A stretch of 64,000 nt of DNA from positions 1-64,000 of the forward strand of contig JBBATZ010000015.1 in NCBI GenBank assembly GCA_040398425.1. Reading direction: 5' to 3'. The position numbers and the translations under genes were made by a program. This document shows, one piece after another, positions 38,474-47,195 of the stretch (within the stretch, counting starts at the first letter, position 1; every line of letters begins with the position of its first letter). The notes below the pieces were generated by a model. The model saw only the letters and a program-made list of their open reading frames with translations. It ran no database searches and was not told the origin of the DNA. The stretch comes from UBA7672 sp040398425 (lineage in GTDB: Bacteria; Pseudomonadota; Alphaproteobacteria; Caulobacterales; Hyphomonadaceae).

Positions 38474-39144
38474 GCGGTGATCTTCCCACCGTCACGCTCA
38501 AGCTCGCCACCTCCCTTGATGGCCGCATCGCCCTCGCGAATGGCCAAAGCCAGTGGATCACCGGCGAGGCCGCCCGCGCCGAAGTCCACCACCTGCGCGC
38601 CAATCATGATGCCGTCGTCGTCGGCTCTGAAACCGTGCTGGCCGATGATCCGCTGCTGACCGCGCGTCTTGATCCCGCGCCCGCAAGGCAACCGCTCCGC
38701 GTCGTCGCCGACAGTCGCGGCCGCATTCCGCCCAGCGCAAGACTCTTCTCGACGCTGGAGATCGGCCCCGTCGCCATCGCCACGCTGGAGACCACCGATC
38801 TCGACGCCAAGGGCTGGCCCTCTACCCGCGGCCTGCAATTCTGGATGCTTCCCGCCGGTGAAGGCTCCAACAGCGTCTCGCTCCCCGCCATGATGGACAG
38901 CGCCCAGCGGGCAGGGGTGGCATCCATGATGATCGAAGGCGGAGGCCAGCTCGCCGCTGCCTTCATACGCGCGAACCTTGTCGACCGCATCGAATGGTTC
39001 CGCGCGCCGATCCTGCTCGGCGGCGACGGCCGTCCCTGCCTCGGTAACCTCGGCCTCGAATCGCTAACCGCCGCGCCTAGGTTCGAACGCACCAGCGTCC
39101 GCGAAGTCGGCCCCGACCTTTGGGAAACCTACGCGCGGCGTTAG
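38470..39144 (+). CDS. ribD: RibD reductase domain only (5-amino-6-(5-phosphoribosylamino)uracil reductase)
   Basis: RibD normally joins a zinc deaminase (N-terminal) and an NADPH reductase (C-terminal). This 224-residue protein holds only the reductase: VTLKLATSLDGRIALANGQSQWITG at the start (the reductase N-terminal strand), DAVVVGSETVLADDPLLTAR near 45-65, and MMIEGGGQLAAAFI near 156. The deaminase domain with its HAE and PCxxxG motifs is absent. The TTG start overlaps the nrdR stop as TTGA. The deaminase needed for riboflavin must be encoded elsewhere or supplied by another protein. Confidence 0.9.
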   Translation: MSGDLPTVTLKLATSLDGRIALANGQSQWITGEAARAEVHHLRANHDAVVVGSETVLADDPLLTARLDPAPARQPLRVVADSRGRIPPSARLFSTLEIGPVAIATLETTDLDAKGWPSTRGLQFWMLPAGEGSNSVSLPAMMDSAQRAGVASMMIEGGGQLAAAFIRANLVDRIEWFRAPILLGGDGRPCLGNLGLESLTAAPRFERTSVREVGPDLWETYARR

Positions 39145-39353
39145 GCCAGCAAACCACGAGGGCGACGCGGGGATTCTCCCGGCTCCCCCATCCAGCCAAC
39201 CCGAAATTCTCGGGATTATTGACCAAATGCCAACCCGCCGCTTGGCCTTCAGCGGAGCTAACCCCACCTGTGGCGGCATGGCGGTTGTCAGACCGCCCGG
39301 ACCGGCGTAGCGGCTTTGGCGCAAGGCCTTTGGACGGGCCTCAGGATGTTTGA

Positions 39354-39977
39354 ATGTTCACCGGACTTGTCACCGATGTCGGCCGCGTCGCCCTGATCGA
39401 GGAGCGTAACGGCTTACGCCGTATCACCATCCGCAGCCGCAACTACCGTCCGGAGCACATCCAGCTCGGCGCTTCGATCCAGCATTCCGGCGTCTGTCTC
39501 ACGGTCGTTGATTTCGGGCCTGACGACGAAGGAGCGTGGTGGGATATCGAGGCTATACCCGAAACGCTGTCCCGCACGACTATCGGGCAGTGGAAGATCG
39601 ACACCTTCGTCAACCTCGAACTCTCGCTCAAGCTCGGCGACGAACTCGGCGGCCACCTCGTTTACGGCCACGTCGATGGCCTGGGCACGGTCTCCGAAAT
39701 CCGCCAGCTTGGCGGAAGCCGCGTGATCCGCGTCGCCGTACCCGCCGACATCTCCCGCTTCTTCGCCGAGAAAGGCTCCGTCACCCTCGACGGCGTTTCG
39801 CTCACCGTCTCCGCCGTCAGCGGGAAGGGCGAAGACGCCTGGTTCGAAGTCTCGCTCATCCCGCACACGCTCAGCGTCACCACGCTCGGCGAGCGCAAGG
39901 CGGGCGATGCCGTCAATCTCGAAGTCGATATGCTGGCGCGCTACGTCGCGCGAATGCTGGAATGGCGCACCCCATGA
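39354..39977 (+). CDS. ribE: Riboflavin synthase, alpha chain
   Basis: This 207-residue enzyme makes riboflavin from two molecules of 6,7-dimethyl-8-ribityllumazine. It has the characteristic start MFTGLVTDVGRV and two lumazine-binding repeats, each with a Gly-His/Gly-Ser turn (GGHLVYGHVDG near residue 102). The catalytic features are conserved. The start codon follows a 209-bp intergenic stretch after ribD that holds several short hairpins but no FMN riboswitch consensus. Its last bases overlap the ribBX gene by four nucleotides (ATGA). Confidence 0.95.
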   Translation: MFTGLVTDVGRVALIEERNGLRRITIRSRNYRPEHIQLGASIQHSGVCLTVVDFGPDDEGAWWDIEAIPETLSRTTIGQWKIDTFVNLELSLKLGDELGGHLVYGHVDGLGTVSEIRQLGGSRVIRVAVPADISRFFAEKGSVTLDGVSLTVSAVSGKGEDAWFEVSLIPHTLSVTTLGERKAGDAVNLEVDMLARYVARMLEWRTP

Positions 39978-41110
39978 AAGACCACACCGAAAAATACGAT
40001 TTCTCCGCCGCGATCTCTCCCATCGAGGAGATCGTCGAGGAAGCGCGCAACGGCAAGATGTACATCCTCGTCGATGCGGAAGACCGCGAGAACGAGGGCG
40101 ATCTCATAATCCCGGCCCAGTTCGCAACGCCTGCCGCCGTCAACTTCATGGCGCGCTATGGCCGCGGCCTGATCTGTCTCTGCCTCACGCGTGATCGCGC
40201 CCGCACGCTACAGCTCGACATGATGGCCCGCGAAAATCGCGAGAGCATGAAGACCGCCTTCACCGTCTCCATCGAAGCGAAAGAGGGCGTCACCACTGGC
40301 ATCTCCGCGCACGACCGCGCCCACACCATCGCTGTCGGCGTCGACCCCACCAAGGGCGCCGACGACATCGTCTCGCCCGGCCACATCTTCCCGCTCGTCG
40401 CGCGCGAAGGCGGCGTGCTCGTCCGCGCCGGTCACACCGAAGCCAGCGTCGACATCTCCCGCCTTGCCGGGCTCTACCCCGCCGCCGTCATCTGCGAGAT
40501 CATGAACGACGACGGCACGATGGCGCGCCTGCCCGAGCTGGTCACCTTCGCCCAGCTGCACGGCCTCAAGATCGGCACCATCGCCGACCTCATCGCCTGG
40601 CGCCGCCGCCATGACCGCTTCCTTGAGCGCCGCATCGAAAGCGATTTCGAAAGCGCGTATGGCGGCAAGTTCCGCATCATCGTCTTCCGTAACACGCTCG
40701 ACGGCGCCGAACACGTCGCGCTCGTCAAAGGCCGAATCCAGGGCGACAGCCAAACGCTCGTGCGCGTCCACCGCATGGACTTCCTGTCCGACTTCCTCGG
40801 TGAAGCCGGCAAGCGCGAAGGCCTCGTCCGCCGCGCCATGGAAAAACTCTCTGCCGCCGAAGAACCGGGCGTCGTGGTTTTTGTCCGCATGGGTATGGGC
40901 GAAGAGATCGCCCGCGCGCTCGGCGGGCAGGCTCCCGTCGATGGCGAGCCGCCTCACCCCCTGCGCGAATACGGCGTCGGCGCTCAGATCCTGAAGGATC
41001 TTGGCGTCCGCCGCATGATCCTGATGAGCAATACGCGTCCGAACGTGCTGCCGGGCCTTGACGGCTACGGCCTGACGGTCGAGGGCTGGCGCCGCATTGA
41101 CGGAGAGTGA
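39974..41110 (+). CDS. ribBA: RibBX: DHBP synthase with a degenerate GTP cyclohydrolase II domain
   Basis: The N-terminal half (about residues 15-215) is 3,4-dihydroxy-2-butanone-4-phosphate synthase, with DAEDRENEGDL near 36 and HTEASVDISRLAG near 155. The C-terminal half (about 220-378) aligns with the GTP cyclohydrolase II fold but lacks the zinc-binding cysteines of that enzyme, as in the RibBX proteins described in proteobacteria, so only the first activity is expected. It has 378 residues from the ATG at 39974, which overlaps the ribE stop as ATGA. A second upstream ATG in phase is possible. Confidence 0.9.
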   Translation: MKDHTEKYDFSAAISPIEEIVEEARNGKMYILVDAEDRENEGDLIIPAQFATPAAVNFMARYGRGLICLCLTRDRARTLQLDMMARENRESMKTAFTVSIEAKEGVTTGISAHDRAHTIAVGVDPTKGADDIVSPGHIFPLVAREGGVLVRAGHTEASVDISRLAGLYPAAVICEIMNDDGTMARLPELVTFAQLHGLKIGTIADLIAWRRRHDRFLERRIESDFESAYGGKFRIIVFRNTLDGAEHVALVKGRIQGDSQTLVRVHRMDFLSDFLGEAGKREGLVRRAMEKLSAAEEPGVVVFVRMGMGEEIARALGGQAPVDGEPPHPLREYGVGAQILKDLGVRRMILMSNTRPNVLPGLDGYGLTVEGWRRIDGE

Positions 41111-41111
41111 C

Positions 41112-41561
41112 ATGGCCGACGCCCCCCGCATCCTGATCGTTACCTCGCGCTACTACGCGAACATCACGGCCGAGCTTGAGGCCGGCGTCACCGAAGGCCT
41201 CGAGAAGGTCGGCGCGACGTGGGAATTCCTCGAAGTGCCGGGCGCCTTCGAAATCCCCGCCGCCATCGCCATGGCCGCCGGTACGGGCGAATGGGATGGC
41301 TTCGTCGCCCTCGGCTGCGTCCTGCGCGGCGAGACCTCTCACTACGACCTCATCACCAACGAAGTCGCCCGCGCGCTGATGGACCTGTCGATCTCCGGCG
41401 TGCCGCTCGGCTTCGGCGTGCTCACCTGCGAGAACGAAGGTCAGGCCCGCATCCGCGCCGACCGCAAGCAGAAGAACAAGGGCGCTGAAGTTGTCGCCGC
41501 CGTCCTCCGCATGGTCGGTTTGTCCTACCGTTTCAACAAGCTCGAAGAGCTGGGTGAATGA
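41112..41561 (+). CDS. ribH: 6,7-dimethyl-8-ribityllumazine synthase
   Basis: This 149-residue enzyme condenses the butanone phosphate and the ribityl-pyrimidine to lumazine, the step just before riboflavin synthase, and usually forms pentamers or icosahedral shells. Motifs include VTSRYYANITAELEAG, the VPGAFEIP active-site strand near 46, and LGCVLRGETSHYDLI near residue 70. The ATG has GGAG upstream and begins two bases after the ribBX stop. Its last codon overlaps the next gene (ATGA). With ribE and ribBX it forms the riboflavin operon. Confidence 0.96.
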   Translation: MADAPRILIVTSRYYANITAELEAGVTEGLEKVGATWEFLEVPGAFEIPAAIAMAAGTGEWDGFVALGCVLRGETSHYDLITNEVARALMDLSISGVPLGFGVLTCENEGQARIRADRKQKNKGAEVVAAVLRMVGLSYRFNKLEELGE

Positions 41562-42037
41562 GCAACGCCTCCTCAGCCGACGCGGAACGCCAGCTGCTCG
41601 CCGCAAGACGCTCAGGCGCGCGTCTGGCTGCCGTACAGGCGCTCTACCAGATGGAGCAGACCGAACAGTCGACCCGCTCCGTCATCGCCGACTTCATGGG
41701 CGACCGCCTCGGCCTTAACGATGAGGGCGAGCCGATCGAGGAAGCTGATCCCGATATCTTCAAGGCGATCGTCAATGGCGTCGTCGAGCATCAGGAACAG
41801 ATCGACGCCGCTATCATGAAACGCCTCGCGACGGGCTGGAAGATCGAACGCCTCGACGCCACCTCCCGCGCCATCCTCCGCGCTGCGGTCTACGAACTTG
41901 TCGCCGAGATCAGCCTGCCATCGCAGATCATCCTCGACGAATACGTCTCCCTCGCTCACGCGTTCTTCGAGGGCGCCGAACCGAAATTCATCAATGGCCT
42001 GCTGGATGCCGTCTCGCGTGATGTACGAGCAGGGTGA
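41558..42037 (+). CDS. nusB: Transcription antitermination factor NusB
   Basis: NusB binds boxA RNA with S10 to keep RNA polymerase reading through rRNA operons. The 159-residue all-helical protein has RSGARLAAVQALYQME at the start, GVVEHQEQIDAAIM near 75, and LDEYVSLAHAFFEGAEPKFINGLLDAVSR near the C-terminus, the classic NusB signature. The gene overlaps the ribH stop by four bases, the common ribH-nusB arrangement of proteobacteria. It is followed by an untranslated stretch of about 120 bp and thiL. Confidence 0.95.
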   Translation: MSNASSADAERQLLAARRSGARLAAVQALYQMEQTEQSTRSVIADFMGDRLGLNDEGEPIEEADPDIFKAIVNGVVEHQEQIDAAIMKRLATGWKIERLDATSRAILRAAVYELVAEISLPSQIILDEYVSLAHAFFEGAEPKFINGLLDAVSRDVRAG

Positions 42038-42061
42038 GACCTGCTCCACTGCTGGCTGTAG

Positions 42062-42109
42062 CCCTCATGCTGAGCAGGCGGCATAGCCGCCGCCCGTCGA
42101 AGCACGAGC
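42062..42109. repeat. Degenerate palindromic repeat between nusB and thiL
   Basis: The stretch contains CCCTCATGCTGAG, a perfect GGCGGC/GCCGCC hairpin with a 3-base loop at 42077-42091, and then CGTCGAAGCACGAG. This order resembles the CCTCATGCTGAG...CTCGAAGCACGAG type of dispersed palindromes common in alphaproteobacterial genomes. The outer arms are only partly complementary. No gene is present in this gap. Confidence 0.4.
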
Positions 42110-42160
42110 GTGTGCTCACCAGCCTTGCGCTCTGTCGTGGTAGCGGCAAAGCTGGAGCCA

Positions 42161-43108
42161 ATGAACGAGTTCGATCTCATCCGCCGTTACTTCGCGCCGC
42201 TGGCGACGTCGCGCGGCGCCGACAACCTGCGCGATGACGTCGCCGAAATTGCTCCCGGACTGATCGCGACCAAGGACGCCATCGTTGAAGGTGTCCACTT
42301 CCTGTCCGACGATCCGCTCGACTCCGTCGCGCAGAAGCTCGTGCGCGTGAACGTCTCCGACATCATCGCCAAGGGTGGAAAACCGGATGCGGCGCTCCTC
42401 GCCCTGATCTGGCCGAAGACCCGCCCGCACGACCAGCTTGAAGCCTTCGCACGCGGGCTGGGCAAGGATCTGGAGCGCTGGGGCGCACGCCTTGTCGGCG
42501 GCGACACCACCGCCACCGATGGCCCCCTCACCCTGACGCTGACCCTGCTCGGAAAGGTCGGCCCGCGCGGGCCCGTCCGTCGCTCCGGCGCGAAGGCGGG
42601 CGATGACATCTGGGTCACCGGCACAATCGGCGACAGCTGGCTCGGCCTGCAGGCCGCCACCGACAAGCTTGGTCCGCTCTCCGCGGAAGCCCGCAACCTG
42701 CTGGTCTCCCGCTACCGTGTCCCCGAACCGCCCCGTCTGCCATTCGCCGACATCGTCGCCGCGCAAGCCAGCGCCAGCATCGACATCTCCGACGGCCTCG
42801 TCGCTGACGCCGGCCACATCGCCGAAGCCTCCGGCGTCCGCCTCACACTGCGTGCAGCCGACATCCCGCTCAGCGCTGTCGCCACCCACTATTCCGAGAA
42901 CGCGAAGGCCGATCTCCGCGCCCTGCTGACCGGCGGAGACGACTACCAGACCCTCTTCACCGCTCCGCCCGGGGCCCGCGCCGCTATCACCGCAGCCAGG
43001 GGCGTCACCCGGATCGGCGAGGTCGGGCAGGGCGAAGGCGTCGCCATTCTCGACGCATCGGGCGCCGCCATCGATTTCACCGGCGCGACCGGCTGGAAGC
43101 ATTTCTGA
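42161..43108 (+). CDS. thiL: Thiamine-monophosphate kinase
   Basis: ThiL phosphorylates thiamine monophosphate to the active cofactor thiamine diphosphate. The 315-residue protein has the metal- and nucleotide-binding residues of the PurM-like superfamily: NEFDLIRRYFAPLA at the start, VEGVHFLSDD near 45, LVGGDTTAT near 110, and SIDISDGLVADAGHI near 205. The ATG at 42161 has GGAG close upstream. It is near nusB, as in many alphaproteobacteria. No TPP riboswitch was recognised in the gap. Confidence 0.95.
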   Translation: MNEFDLIRRYFAPLATSRGADNLRDDVAEIAPGLIATKDAIVEGVHFLSDDPLDSVAQKLVRVNVSDIIAKGGKPDAALLALIWPKTRPHDQLEAFARGLGKDLERWGARLVGGDTTATDGPLTLTLTLLGKVGPRGPVRRSGAKAGDDIWVTGTIGDSWLGLQAATDKLGPLSAEARNLLVSRYRVPEPPRLPFADIVAAQASASIDISDGLVADAGHIAEASGVRLTLRAADIPLSAVATHYSENAKADLRALLTGGDDYQTLFTAPPGARAAITAARGVTRIGEVGQGEGVAILDASGAAIDFTGATGWKHF

Positions 43109-43162
43109 GCGCCTCCCCCAAGCGTAAACGCCGCCTCAACCATTCCCCGGCAGGGTCGGCCC

Positions 43163-43615
43163 ATGCGCATGTCCCGTCGTGATATTCTCACCGCCGCCTC
43201 TCTGGCTGTCTCAGCCGCAGCCCTCACCGCGTTTCCCGCCGCTGCCCAGGAACATGGCGCCGAAGCCGAGCCCGGCGCGCCTGATGAGGTCGAAGTCGCC
43301 CGCTCGGTCGAACTGGGCGGCATTGTCTTCCCGGTCTTCGATGAGAAGCGGAAGCTGAAAAACTACCTCTTCATCAACGCCCGCATGCTGGCCGGCCCCG
43401 GCAAGGACGTCTGGAAATATCGCGAACAGCAGCACTTCATCCGCGACGCCATCGTGCGCGCGTCCCACAAGGTGAGCTTCCACCAGAAGGACAACATCAA
43501 GAAGCTGGATGAAAAGCTTGCGGCCGCTGAATGCCTGAAAGCGGCCAACGCCATCGTCGGCGAAAAAGACGCGCTGGTCACGATGACCTTTACGCAGATC
43601 GCCAGCCGCACCTGA
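43163..43615 (+). CDS. Exported hypothetical protein (possible Tat substrate)
   Basis: This 150-residue protein begins with a twin-arginine signal, SRRDILTAASLAVSAAALTAFPAAAQ, with a clear AxA cleavage site. The mature part is soluble: an acidic linker, then a segment (GGIVFPVFDEKRKLKNYLFINARM) that resembles the start of FliL-like basal-body proteins, and a helical KDNIKKLDEKLAAAECLKAANAIVGE end. The FliL resemblance is weak and no flagellar genes are near. Two ATGs (43163, 43169) start the same frame. Function unknown. Confidence 0.65.
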   Translation: MRMSRRDILTAASLAVSAAALTAFPAAAQEHGAEAEPGAPDEVEVARSVELGGIVFPVFDEKRKLKNYLFINARMLAGPGKDVWKYREQQHFIRDAIVRASHKVSFHQKDNIKKLDEKLAAAECLKAANAIVGEKDALVTMTFTQIASRT

Positions 43616-43634
43616 TCGCGGACGTGAGCGAAAC

Positions 43635-44180
43635 CTAGTTCTGGCGTCCGCCCGGATTGTCGCCCGGCTGGCGGTTGTCCTGGGTCTGGCCCGGCAACGT
43701 GTTGCGCAGGCTGCCGATCGAGCCGAACAGCTGTTCCAGGATACCCAGCTCGCGGCCACGCGTCGGCGTCACGCGCGACGAGTAGTCCACCACCCGGCCG
43801 TCATCCACGTCATAGATCAGCACGTCCGAGACGACGTCATCCGGGTCGAACTGGATGGCGATGATCGAACGCTGCACTGTCTTGGGGTAGTAGAAGGTCA
43901 GCAGTTCCCGGGTCGACGACATGTAGACCCACAGTCTTTCCTTGCCCGGCTTAGACATCGCGGTCGTCGCAGCATCGAACATCGATGTCGTCGACGGCGT
44001 GCCGAGGCGCGCCAGCACGGTCGAGCGGGTGTCGACTTCCGGTTTCACATCTTCCGGGAAGGCCTGGTCGGGCACATAGCCGTGGAAGTCGCGGGTCGCG
44101 GTGCATCCCGTCACGATGGCGGCGGCGATGCCGACGAGGGCAAGGCGGCCAAGGCCAAGACGGGCGCGCTTCTGGACCAT
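43635..44180 (-). CDS. bamE: Outer membrane assembly factor BamE (SmpA/OmlA)
   Basis: BamE is a lipoprotein of the BAM complex that inserts beta-barrel proteins in the outer membrane. The 181-residue protein has a signal peptide with a lipobox (VTGC near residue 26), then HGYVPDQAFPEDVKPEVDTRSTVLARLGTPSTTSMFD, the SmpA/OmlA signature, and a W-YMSSTREL strand. The C-terminal tail (Gly/Gln/Asn-rich) is disordered. It is divergent from the bc1 chaperone gene, the usual arrangement in alphaproteobacteria. Confidence 0.94.
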   Translation of the reverse strand: MVQKRARLGLGRLALVGIAAAIVTGCTATRDFHGYVPDQAFPEDVKPEVDTRSTVLARLGTPSTTSMFDAATTAMSKPGKERLWVYMSSTRELLTFYYPKTVQRSIIAIQFDPDDVVSDVLIYDVDDGRVVDYSSRVTPTRGRELGILEQLFGSIGSLRNTLPGQTQDNRQPGDNPGGRQN

Positions 44181-44337
44181 GGGGCGAAACTCCGGAACCA
44201 GTTCGTAGCTACAGTCAGCCCCCGCAGCTTGGCAAGGCTATGAGGCGCCTTCGTGGCGGTGGTCCGGGCGCGGGTAAAAAAGCCCAACTTCCCCCCCGCG
44301 CGAACCCTGCTAGGTTCATGCCTCCCCGGAGGACTGA

Positions 44338-44865
44338 ATGGCGCTCGGCAACTGGTTTCAATCCAAGAAAAACCGCTGGGCGGTCGATCGACTGCACCAG
44401 TCGATCCAGGCGCAGGCCCTGCGTCCGGACTTCTATTTCGAGGGCGGCGCCCGCGACAATTTCTCCGGTCGTTTCGAGATGACGTGCCTTCACGGCGCCC
44501 TCGTGTTCCGCCGCCTCCGCATGGCCGGCACAGCCGGAAAGGCCCTTTCGCAGGATGTTTTCGACGCGCTTTTCGATGGTTTTGACGAGGCGCTGCGTGA
44601 CATCGGCACGGGAGACCTCAGCGTCGGCAAGAAGATCCGCAAGATGGGCGAGGCCTTCTACGGCCGCGCCAAGGCCTATGACGATGCGCTCGGCGATGGC
44701 AGCGAGGACGGCCCCCTGGCGATCGCGCTGCGCCGCAATCTGGGGCTCGAAGAGGCCGCTTCAGGACGTTTTGTGCGCTACGTGCACACCGTTGAGGACA
44801 CGCTGGGGCGCCACACCGATGAGCAATTGCTCACAGGCGAGGTAAACTGGCCCAGGCTCCCCTGA
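44338..44865 (+). CDS. Ubiquinol-cytochrome c chaperone (CBP3-like)
   Basis: This 175-residue protein belongs to the Ubiq_cyt_C_chap family, whose mitochondrial members (Cbp3/UQCC1) help assemble the cytochrome bc1 complex. It shows HGALVFRRLRM, a segment FDALFDGFDEALRDIGTGDLSVGKKIRKMGEAFYGRAKAYD near residues 78-120 (the family core), and a C-terminal FVRYVHTVEDTL helix. The ATG has CCGGAGG upstream. It is divergent from bamE, as in relatives, but the DUF177/rpmF genes often found before plsX are missing here. Confidence 0.9.
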   Translation: MALGNWFQSKKNRWAVDRLHQSIQAQALRPDFYFEGGARDNFSGRFEMTCLHGALVFRRLRMAGTAGKALSQDVFDALFDGFDEALRDIGTGDLSVGKKIRKMGEAFYGRAKAYDDALGDGSEDGPLAIALRRNLGLEEAASGRFVRYVHTVEDTLGRHTDEQLLTGEVNWPRLP

Positions 44866-45042
44866 TGGCATTCCTGAGTCCCATACCCTGATTTTGCGCG
44901 ATTTTACCCCTGTTACCCGTGTGGCAACGATGCGCGCCCCAGGGTCTGTTACACCTGCGGTCACGTGGTATTAGACCCTGAAGTCTTGGCTGGGCCGGGT
45001 TGATTCCGGCTCGTTTTGCCACGCGGGAGCAGTTCGGCGCAC

Positions 45043-46095
45043 ATGGCGGATCGAAAGATCATATCCATCGACGGGATGGGCGGGGATCACGCGCCGCGCA
45101 TCGTCGTCGAAGGCCTCGAGCTGATTGCGAAGTCCCATCCCCACCTCGATTTTCTGGTTCACGGCGACGAGGCGCAGCTCAAGGCTCTGCTGTCCAAAGC
45201 TCCCACCGCCGCCCCCCGCATTACGATCCGCCACACCGACAAATCTGTGTCGATGGACGCCAAGCCCAGCCAGATGCTGCGCCAGGGCAAGGGCACCTCG
45301 ATGTGGAACGCCATCGAGTCGGTGAAATCCGGCGAGGCCGTCGCCGCCGTATCCGCCGGCAACACCGGCGCCCTCATGGCTCTCTCCATGTTCATTCTCC
45401 GCAAGGTCGAGGGTGTGCACCGCCCCGCGCTGGTCGGCAGCTGGCCGACACGCAAGGGTGTCTGCGCCATGCTCGATCTCGGCGCCGACATCGCCGCCGA
45501 CGCCACCCAGCTCGTTGAATTCGCCATCATGGGCGCTGCTTTCGCACGCGCCGTCCACGGCGTGCAGAACCCGCGCGTCGCGCTGCTGAACATCGGCGAA
45601 GAGGAACTGAAGGGCCACGAGTCGATCCGCGAAGGCGCCCGCCTGATGCGTGAGTCGGGACTGCCGATCGACTTCCGCGGCTTCATCGAGCCTGACAAGA
45701 TCGGCCATGGCCAGGTCGATGTCGTGGTGACAGATGGCTTCACCGGAAACGTCGCCATCAAGACGGCCGAGGGCATTGCCCGTATGATCGCGGACATGCT
45801 GAAGGACGCCTTCAAGTCCGGTCCCCTCTCGATGCTGGGCGCTCTTCTGGTCATGCCTGCGCTGAAGAACTTCCGGGCCAAGATGGACCCGCGCAATACC
45901 AATGGCGGCGTGTTCCTCGGGCTCAACGGCGTCGTGGTCAAAAGCCATGGCGGCACAGACGATGTTGGCTTTGCCAAGGCGATCGGCGTCGCCGCCAGCA
46001 TGGGCGAAAGCAGCTTCCTTGCGGAAGTCGCAGAGAATCTTCGCCGGCTCGCGCCGGCTGCAACTGCAGCCCCCACCGAGCAGGTCGCGCACTAG
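45043..46095 (+). CDS. plsX: Phosphate acyltransferase PlsX
   Basis: PlsX converts acyl-ACP to acyl-phosphate, which feeds PlsY for phosphatidic acid synthesis. The 350-residue protein has the start SIDGMGGDHAPRIVVEG, AAVSAGNTGALMAL near 110, the DVVVTDGFTGNVAIKTAEG strand near 227, and a GGVFLGLNGVVVKSHGG segment near the C-terminus. The ATG at 45043 sits 8 bases from GGGAG. fabH follows after 40 bp, so fatty-acid initiation and phospholipid synthesis share a transcript. A 177-bp gap separates it from the chaperone gene. Confidence 0.95.
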   Translation: MADRKIISIDGMGGDHAPRIVVEGLELIAKSHPHLDFLVHGDEAQLKALLSKAPTAAPRITIRHTDKSVSMDAKPSQMLRQGKGTSMWNAIESVKSGEAVAAVSAGNTGALMALSMFILRKVEGVHRPALVGSWPTRKGVCAMLDLGADIAADATQLVEFAIMGAAFARAVHGVQNPRVALLNIGEEELKGHESIREGARLMRESGLPIDFRGFIEPDKIGHGQVDVVVTDGFTGNVAIKTAEGIARMIADMLKDAFKSGPLSMLGALLVMPALKNFRAKMDPRNTNGGVFLGLNGVVVKSHGGTDDVGFAKAIGVAASMGESSFLAEVAENLRRLAPAATAAPTEQVAH

Positions 46096-46135
46096 ATATA
46101 CCTCTGCGGGCCGGACAGATTGACGAGGCGATGAT

Positions 46136-47110
46136 TTGACCGAGTTCGTATCAGTTGTTCGCGGCGTCGGCGGCTACCTTCCAGAGAGGGTGCTCACCAA
46201 CGCAGATATCGCGAAGATGGTCGACACCACGGACGAGTGGATCACCGCGCGCACTGGCATTCGCAAACGCCACATCGCCGCCGAGGGCGAGACCACATCA
46301 GACCTTGGAACCATAGCCGCCCAACGCGCGCTCGACGCAGCTGGCCTCACGGCCGACGACATCGACCTCATCGTGATGGCCACCGCGACGCCCGACTACA
46401 CCTTCCCCGCCACCGCCACGATCGTGCAGCACAAGCTCGGCATCACGCGCGGCGCAGCGTTCGACCTGCAGGCCGTGTGCTCGGGCTTCGTCTTCGCGAC
46501 CGCGACCGCGGACAACTTTCTCGCACGTGGCCAGTTCGAACGCGCGCTCGTCATCGGCGCCGAAACATTCTCCCGGATCCTCGACTGGTCAGACCGTTCC
46601 ACCTGCGTCCTGTTCGGCGACGGAGCAGGGGCTGTCGTGCTCGAGCGCCAGGAAAAGGCGAATGCCGGCGACCGGGGCGTCAAGGGCATCCACCTCCGCA
46701 CTGACGGCCGCTACAAGGATCTGCTCTATGTCGATGGTGGCCCGTCCACCACGCAGACGGTCGGCCACCTCCGCATGATCGGTAACCAGGTCTTCAAGCA
46801 CGCCGTCGGCAAGATCTCCGAAAGCGTGCTCGCCTCGGTGAAACAGGCCGGCCTCGAAGTGAAGGACATCGACTGGTTCGTCCCTCACCAGGCCAACCAG
46901 CGCATCCTGTCCGCCGTCGGCGAACGCCTCGGCCTCGAGGCGCACAAGATCGTCTCCACCGTGGCCGACCACGGCAACACCTCCGCCGCCTCCGTCCCCC
47001 TCGCCCTCGCCGCCGCCACCGAGGACGGCCGCATCAAGCCCGGCGACCTCGTCCTCATCGAAGCCATCGGCGGCGGCCTCGCCTGGGGCTCCGCGCTTAT
47101 CCGCGTCTAA
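46136..47110 (+). CDS. fabH: 3-oxoacyl-ACP synthase III
   Basis: FabH starts type II fatty-acid synthesis by condensing acetyl-CoA with malonyl-ACP. The 324-residue protein has the catalytic triad: Cys115 in AVCSGF, His in WFVPHQANQRI near 246, and Asn in DHGNTSAAS near 276. The start is a TTG with GAGG about 8 bases upstream, because ATG at 46131 is out of frame and runs into a stop. In many relatives ihfA follows, but here it is replaced by a long non-coding region. Confidence 0.95.
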   Translation: MTEFVSVVRGVGGYLPERVLTNADIAKMVDTTDEWITARTGIRKRHIAAEGETTSDLGTIAAQRALDAAGLTADDIDLIVMATATPDYTFPATATIVQHKLGITRGAAFDLQAVCSGFVFATATADNFLARGQFERALVIGAETFSRILDWSDRSTCVLFGDGAGAVVLERQEKANAGDRGVKGIHLRTDGRYKDLLYVDGGPSTTQTVGHLRMIGNQVFKHAVGKISESVLASVKQAGLEVKDIDWFVPHQANQRILSAVGERLGLEAHKIVSTVADHGNTSAASVPLALAAATEDGRIKPGDLVLIEAIGGGLAWGSALIRV

Positions 47111-47154
47111 TGAACCGGCAGCGCGACGCGTCAGCGGCGCGATTGATCCAGTAA

Positions 47155-47195
47155 CCTCGCTGCTCCGCAGCGACTACCGGGCAGGCGCCCGGCGG
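47155..47195. repeat. Two small hairpins downstream of fabH
   Basis: A perfect 7-bp hairpin, TCGCTGC/GCAGCGA, at 47157-47173 is followed by CCGGGC/GCCCGG at 47178-47193. There is no U-run, so a classical terminator is not supported, but these hairpins could slow or end fabH transcription. They resemble small palindromic repeats found between genes in this clade. Confidence 0.4.

Noticed and set aside
39145..39353. Possible FMN riboswitch before ribE
   Set aside because: Several short hairpins are present, but none of the conserved FMN-riboswitch sequence blocks was found.
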